Of a stretch of DNA of 64,000 nt, positions 61,423 to 64,000 are shown in pieces. The position numbers and the translations under genes were made by a program. Source of the DNA: Streptomyces sp. NBC_00370 (lineage in GTDB: Bacteria > Actinomycetota > Actinomycetes > Streptomycetales > Streptomycetaceae); NCBI RefSeq assembly GCF_036084755.1, contig NZ_CP107968.1, positions 558,001 to 622,000 on the forward strand. The letters are read 5' to 3'. The number at the start of each line of letters is the position of its first letter. Position 1 is the first letter of the stretch. The notes beneath the pieces were generated by a model. It did not search any database, was not told the origin of the DNA, and saw only the letters and a list, made by a program, of their open reading frames with translations.

Positions 61423-62421
61423 CTACCGCTGCCCCTGCACCGTCGCCGCCGGGCGGCCGGAGCGCGGCCCGTCCGGCCGCCGGCCGTCGGCTCGTGCCGT
61501 ACGGGCCCGGGACGCGGCGCCGATCGCGACGGCGCTGCTTCCCAGCGCGCTCCGTACGAGCCGCACCGGGTGCCCGCTCACGGGTGGTTCCGCCGCCAGT
61601 GCGCGCAGGATCGCCGGTTCGAGCAGGGACCAGGCCCTGCTGACACCGCCGCCGATCACCACCGTGGTGACATCGACGACGCCCGCCGTGATGAGGATCG
61701 CCCGCGCGACGGCCGAGCCCGCCGCTTCGAACACCGCGACCGCGTCCGGGTCGCCCCGGTCCGCCGCGTCCGCGACGTCCCGGGCCGTGGTGGGCCGGCC
61801 GGTCCGTTCCTCGTAGCGGGCGCCGATGGAGCGCCCCGACGCCAGCGTCTCCAGATGACCACGGCCGCCGCAGGTGCACGGCAGGTCGCCGAAGCCCGGG
61901 ATGTGGCCGATCTCGCCCGCCGCGCCGTGCGGGCCCTCGAACAGCTCCCCGCCCATCCAGAAGGCCCCGCCGACACCCGTGCCGAGGGTCATCCCCAGGA
62001 CGTACGGCTCCCCCTCGACGGCGCCCTTCGACACCTCACCGCGCAGGAACGCGTTGACGTCGTTGTCGAGGAACGCCGGTACGCCGAGGGCCGCTTCGAC
62101 GGTCTCCGTGACCGGGAAGCCCGCCCAGCCGGTGAACGAGTCACTGGCGACGAGGACATGTCCCGTACTGGCGTCGACCACTCCCGCGGCGCCGACCCCG
62201 ACCCCGCGCAGGTCGGACGGCACCCGGCCGAGAAGCATCCGCAGCGCGTCAAGTGCCGCGCCCACCATGGCTGTTCCGCCGTCGGCCGCCGGGGTCGCGA
62301 CCTCCATGTGGTCGACGACGGCGAGTTCGTCCGTGCAGAGCACGACCTGGGTGGTGGTGCCTCCGATGTCGATCCCCGCGTACCTGGCGCGCACGGGTCG
62401 GTGTATCTCCGTTCGGCTCAT
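61423..62421 (-). CDS. ROK-family sugar kinase
   Basis: ATP-dependent kinase of the ROK family, 332 residues. The phosphate-1 motif is YAGIDIGGTTTQVVL, the catalytic Asp is in FLDNDVNAFLRGE, and ROK segments TLGTGVGGAFWMGG and GEIGHIPGFGDLPCTCGGRGHLE follow; the zinc cluster, normally CxCGxxGCxE, has His instead of the third Cys. Glucose, N-acetylglucosamine or N-acetylmannosamine are the common substrates. The ATG overlaps the stop of the ABC ATPase gene by four bases, so import and phosphorylation appear coupled. No DNA-binding domain, so it is a kinase and not a ROK repressor. Confidence 0.9.
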   Translation of the reverse strand: MSRTEIHRPVRARYAGIDIGGTTTQVVLCTDELAVVDHMEVATPAADGGTAMVGAALDALRMLLGRVPSDLRGVGVGAAGVVDASTGHVLVASDSFTGWAGFPVTETVEAALGVPAFLDNDVNAFLRGEVSKGAVEGEPYVLGMTLGTGVGGAFWMGGELFEGPHGAAGEIGHIPGFGDLPCTCGGRGHLETLASGRSIGARYEERTGRPTTARDVADAADRGDPDAVAVFEAAGSAVARAILITAGVVDVTTVVIGGGVSRAWSLLEPAILRALAAEPPVSGHPVRLVRSALGSSAVAIGAASRARTARADGRRPDGPRSGRPAATVQGQR

Positions 62422-64000
62422 GCTTCGACGTCCGATCCGCCGTCAACTTCCGCTGTGACCGACGCGTCCGATCCGCCTGCGGCGAGCGCCGCCTGCCGGT
62501 CGGCACGGCGCCGTCTTTGCAGAATCGGGTCCGGTACGGGCACGGCGGCGAGCAGCCGGCGGGTGTAGTCGGTCTCGGGGTGGCTGAGCGTCGCCTCGGT
62601 GGCGCCCTCCTCCTCGATACGTCCTGCCCGCATGACGACGACGCGTTCGGAGAACTGCTGCACCACGGCGAGGTCGTGGGACACGAACAGGCAGGCGAAG
62701 CCGAGTTCGTCCTTCAGCTCGGAGATCACTTCGAGCACGGTCTCCTGCACGCTGACGTCCAGGGCGCTGGTCGGCTCGTCGGCGACGAGCAGTCGCGGGG
62801 CGAGCACGAGCGCCCTGGCGAGGCTCACCCGCTGGCGCTGTCCGCCGGACAGTTCACCGGGGGCCCGTCGCGCGAAGTCCCTGGGCAGGCGCACCCGTTC
62901 AAGGATCTCGGCGACCAGGTCCCGGCGCTCCTTCGCCGACATGCCACGTCGGTGGACACGCAGTGGTTCGGCGATGCACTCGGCGACGCTCATCCGCGCG
63001 TCGAGCGAGGCGACGGGGTCCTGGAGGACCACACCGACACCGGACCGCAGGGCCCGGCGGGCGCGGGCCCTGGTCTTGGCGAGGTCGGTGCCGAACAGCG
63101 AGACCGTTCCGGCCGCGGGCTGGACGAGGCCGAGTGCGACACGGGCCACCGTCGACTTGCCGGAGCCCGACTCCCCCACGAGACCGACGGTCTCGCCGGG
63201 GTTGACCGCGAAGGACACGTCGTCGAGGGCGCGCACCGCGCCACGGCCGCGGCCGAACTGCACGGTCACGTCGCGCAGATCGACCACGGGGTCGGCGGAG
63301 GCGCGGCCTGTCCCGGTCTTCACCGGCTCCGCACCGCGCTCGGCGACGCTCAGCCGGGGTACGGCGGCGAGCAGCCGCTTGGTGTAGTCGTGGGTCGGGC
63401 GGAGCAGTACGTCCTCCACCGGTCCCGTCTCGACTATCTCGCCCTGGAGCATGACGGCCACCCGGTCGGCGAAGTCGGCGACGACGCCCATGTTGTGGGT
63501 GACCAGCAGCACGCCGGTGCCCGAGTCGACGGCGAGTTCGCGCAGCAGGTCGAGGATCTCGGCCTGCACGGTCACGTCGAGCGCCGTGGTCGGTTCGTCC
63601 GCGATCAGCAGGCTCGGACCGTTCGCGATGGCCATGGCGATGACGACGCGCTGCCGCTGTCCGCCGGAGAGCTGGAAGGGGAAGGCGGACGCCCGCTGTT
63701 CGGGGTCGGGGATGCCGACACGGCGCAGCAAGGAGACGGCTTCCTTCGCCGCGTCGGCGGCGGACAGGGAGCGGTGGTTGCGTACGACTTCGGCGATCTG
63801 TTTGCCGACGCGGGTGAGCGGGTCGAGTGCGGTCGCGGGCTCCTGGAAGACCATCGAGACCTTGCGGCCGCGCAGCTTGGCGAGGTCCGCTTCGGAGGCG
63901 GCGACGACATCGGTCGTACCGACCGATGCGCGGCCCGTGGCGCGGGCGTTGCCGGGCAGCAGTCCGATCGCGGCGAGCGCGACCGTCGACTTGCCCGAGC
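62418..64000 (-). CDS. Fused Dpp/Opp-type ABC transporter ATPase (DppD-DppF), 5' end outside the window
   Basis: Two ABC ATPase domains in one chain. The gene continues past the right edge; the last visible bases encode the Walker A remnant SGKSTVALAAIGLLPGN of the first domain. First domain: signature LSGGQRQRVVIAMAIANGPSLLIADEPTTALD. Then the linker and a second domain with Walker A GLVGESGSGKSTVARVALGL, signature LSGGQRQRVSLARALVLAPRLLVADEPTSALD, and an oligopeptide-type C-terminus (DYTRRLLAAVPVPDP). Such fusions energise dipeptide, oligopeptide, nickel or sugar importers of the Dpp family. Coupling to a ROK kinase gene suggests a sugar or amino-sugar oligomer rather than a peptide, which is inference. 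Confidence 0.92.
   Translation of the reverse strand, partial: SGKSTVALAAIGLLPGNARATGRASVGTTDVVAASEADLAKLRGRKVSMVFQEPATALDPLTRVGKQIAEVVRNHRSLSAADAAKEAVSLLRRVGIPDPEQRASAFPFQLSGGQRQRVVIAMAIANGPSLLIADEPTTALDVTVQAEILDLLRELAVDSGTGVLLVTHNMGVVADFADRVAVMLQGEIVETGPVEDVLLRPTHDYTKRLLAAVPRLSVAERGAEPVKTGTGRASADPVVDLRDVTVQFGRGRGAVRALDDVSFAVNPGETVGLVGESGSGKSTVARVALGLVQPAAGTVSLFGTDLAKTRARARRALRSGVGVVLQDPVASLDARMSVAECIAEPLRVHRRGMSAKERRDLVAEILERVRLPRDFARRAPGELSGGQRQRVSLARALVLAPRLLVADEPTSALDVSVQETVLEVISELKDELGFACLFVSHDLAVVQQFSERVVVMRAGRIEEEGATEATLSHPETDYTRRLLAAVPVPDPILQRRRRADRQAALAAGGSDASVTAEVDGGSDVEA

Overview
This is a 64 kb piece of a Streptomyces (or very close actinomycete) chromosome. The signs are a very high GC content with GC-rich third codon positions, many GTG starts and ATGA-coupled genes, a DmdR/IdeR-type iron box, an ECF41 sigma factor, TetR and ArsR regulators beside divergent operators, KatG with a Fur-family regulator, and a secondary-metabolite cluster with a methoxymalonyl-ACP cassette. 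I found no tRNA, rRNA, CRISPR array or intact insertion sequence.

Layout. Positions 1-3.1 kb: an iron-siderophore uptake operon under an iron box, with a divergent flavin monooxygenase. 3.1-16.1 kb: accessory and housekeeping genes (PlsC acyltransferase, GNAT, GPH-type transporter coupled to an S1P-lyase-like PLP enzyme, PAP2/diacylglycerol kinase, secreted penicillin-acylase-family enzyme, ArsR-type regulator divergent from an MFS pump, ComB-like phosphatase). 16.6-32.0 kb: a biosynthetic cluster. 32.0-37.3 kb: DinB protein and a GH13/LLM/GH13 operon. 37.4-40.5 kb: katG and a divergent fur-family gene with clear terminators. 40.5-47.4 kb: a five-gene sugar operon (ABC importer, GH1 beta-glucosidase, GH31 alpha-xylosidase) behind a cluster of palindromes. 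47.4-61.4 kb: small enzymes, regulators with readable operators, the ECF41 sigma factor with its partner gene, an alkyl sulfatase and a polysaccharide pyruvyl transferase homologue. 61.4-64 kb: a ROK kinase coupled to a fused Dpp/Opp-type ABC ATPase that runs off the right edge.

The most interesting region is 16.6-32.0 kb. Two proteins together carry every domain of an iterative, PUFA/heterocyst-glycolipid-like synthase: AT-ACP, then ER-KS-CLF-KR-DH. The enoyl reductase is a FabL-like SDR (Tyr-x6-Lys) fused to the N-terminus of the KS. They are followed, mostly with overlapping or near-overlapping genes, by a KAS III homologue with Ser in place of the catalytic Cys, a P450, a Rieske oxygenase, and homologues of FkbK, FkbJ, FkbI, FkbH and (convergent) FkbG, the set that makes methoxymalonyl-ACP. 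Combining an iterative lipid-type synthase with this extender pathway suggests a methoxylated (or hydroxylated) reduced polyketide or lipid, oxidised further by the P450 and Rieske enzymes. I do not recognise the cluster as a known pathway; the product is inference.

Most listed coding regions are clear from sequence alone. Start codons are the least certain element, and where I moved one the reason is given.
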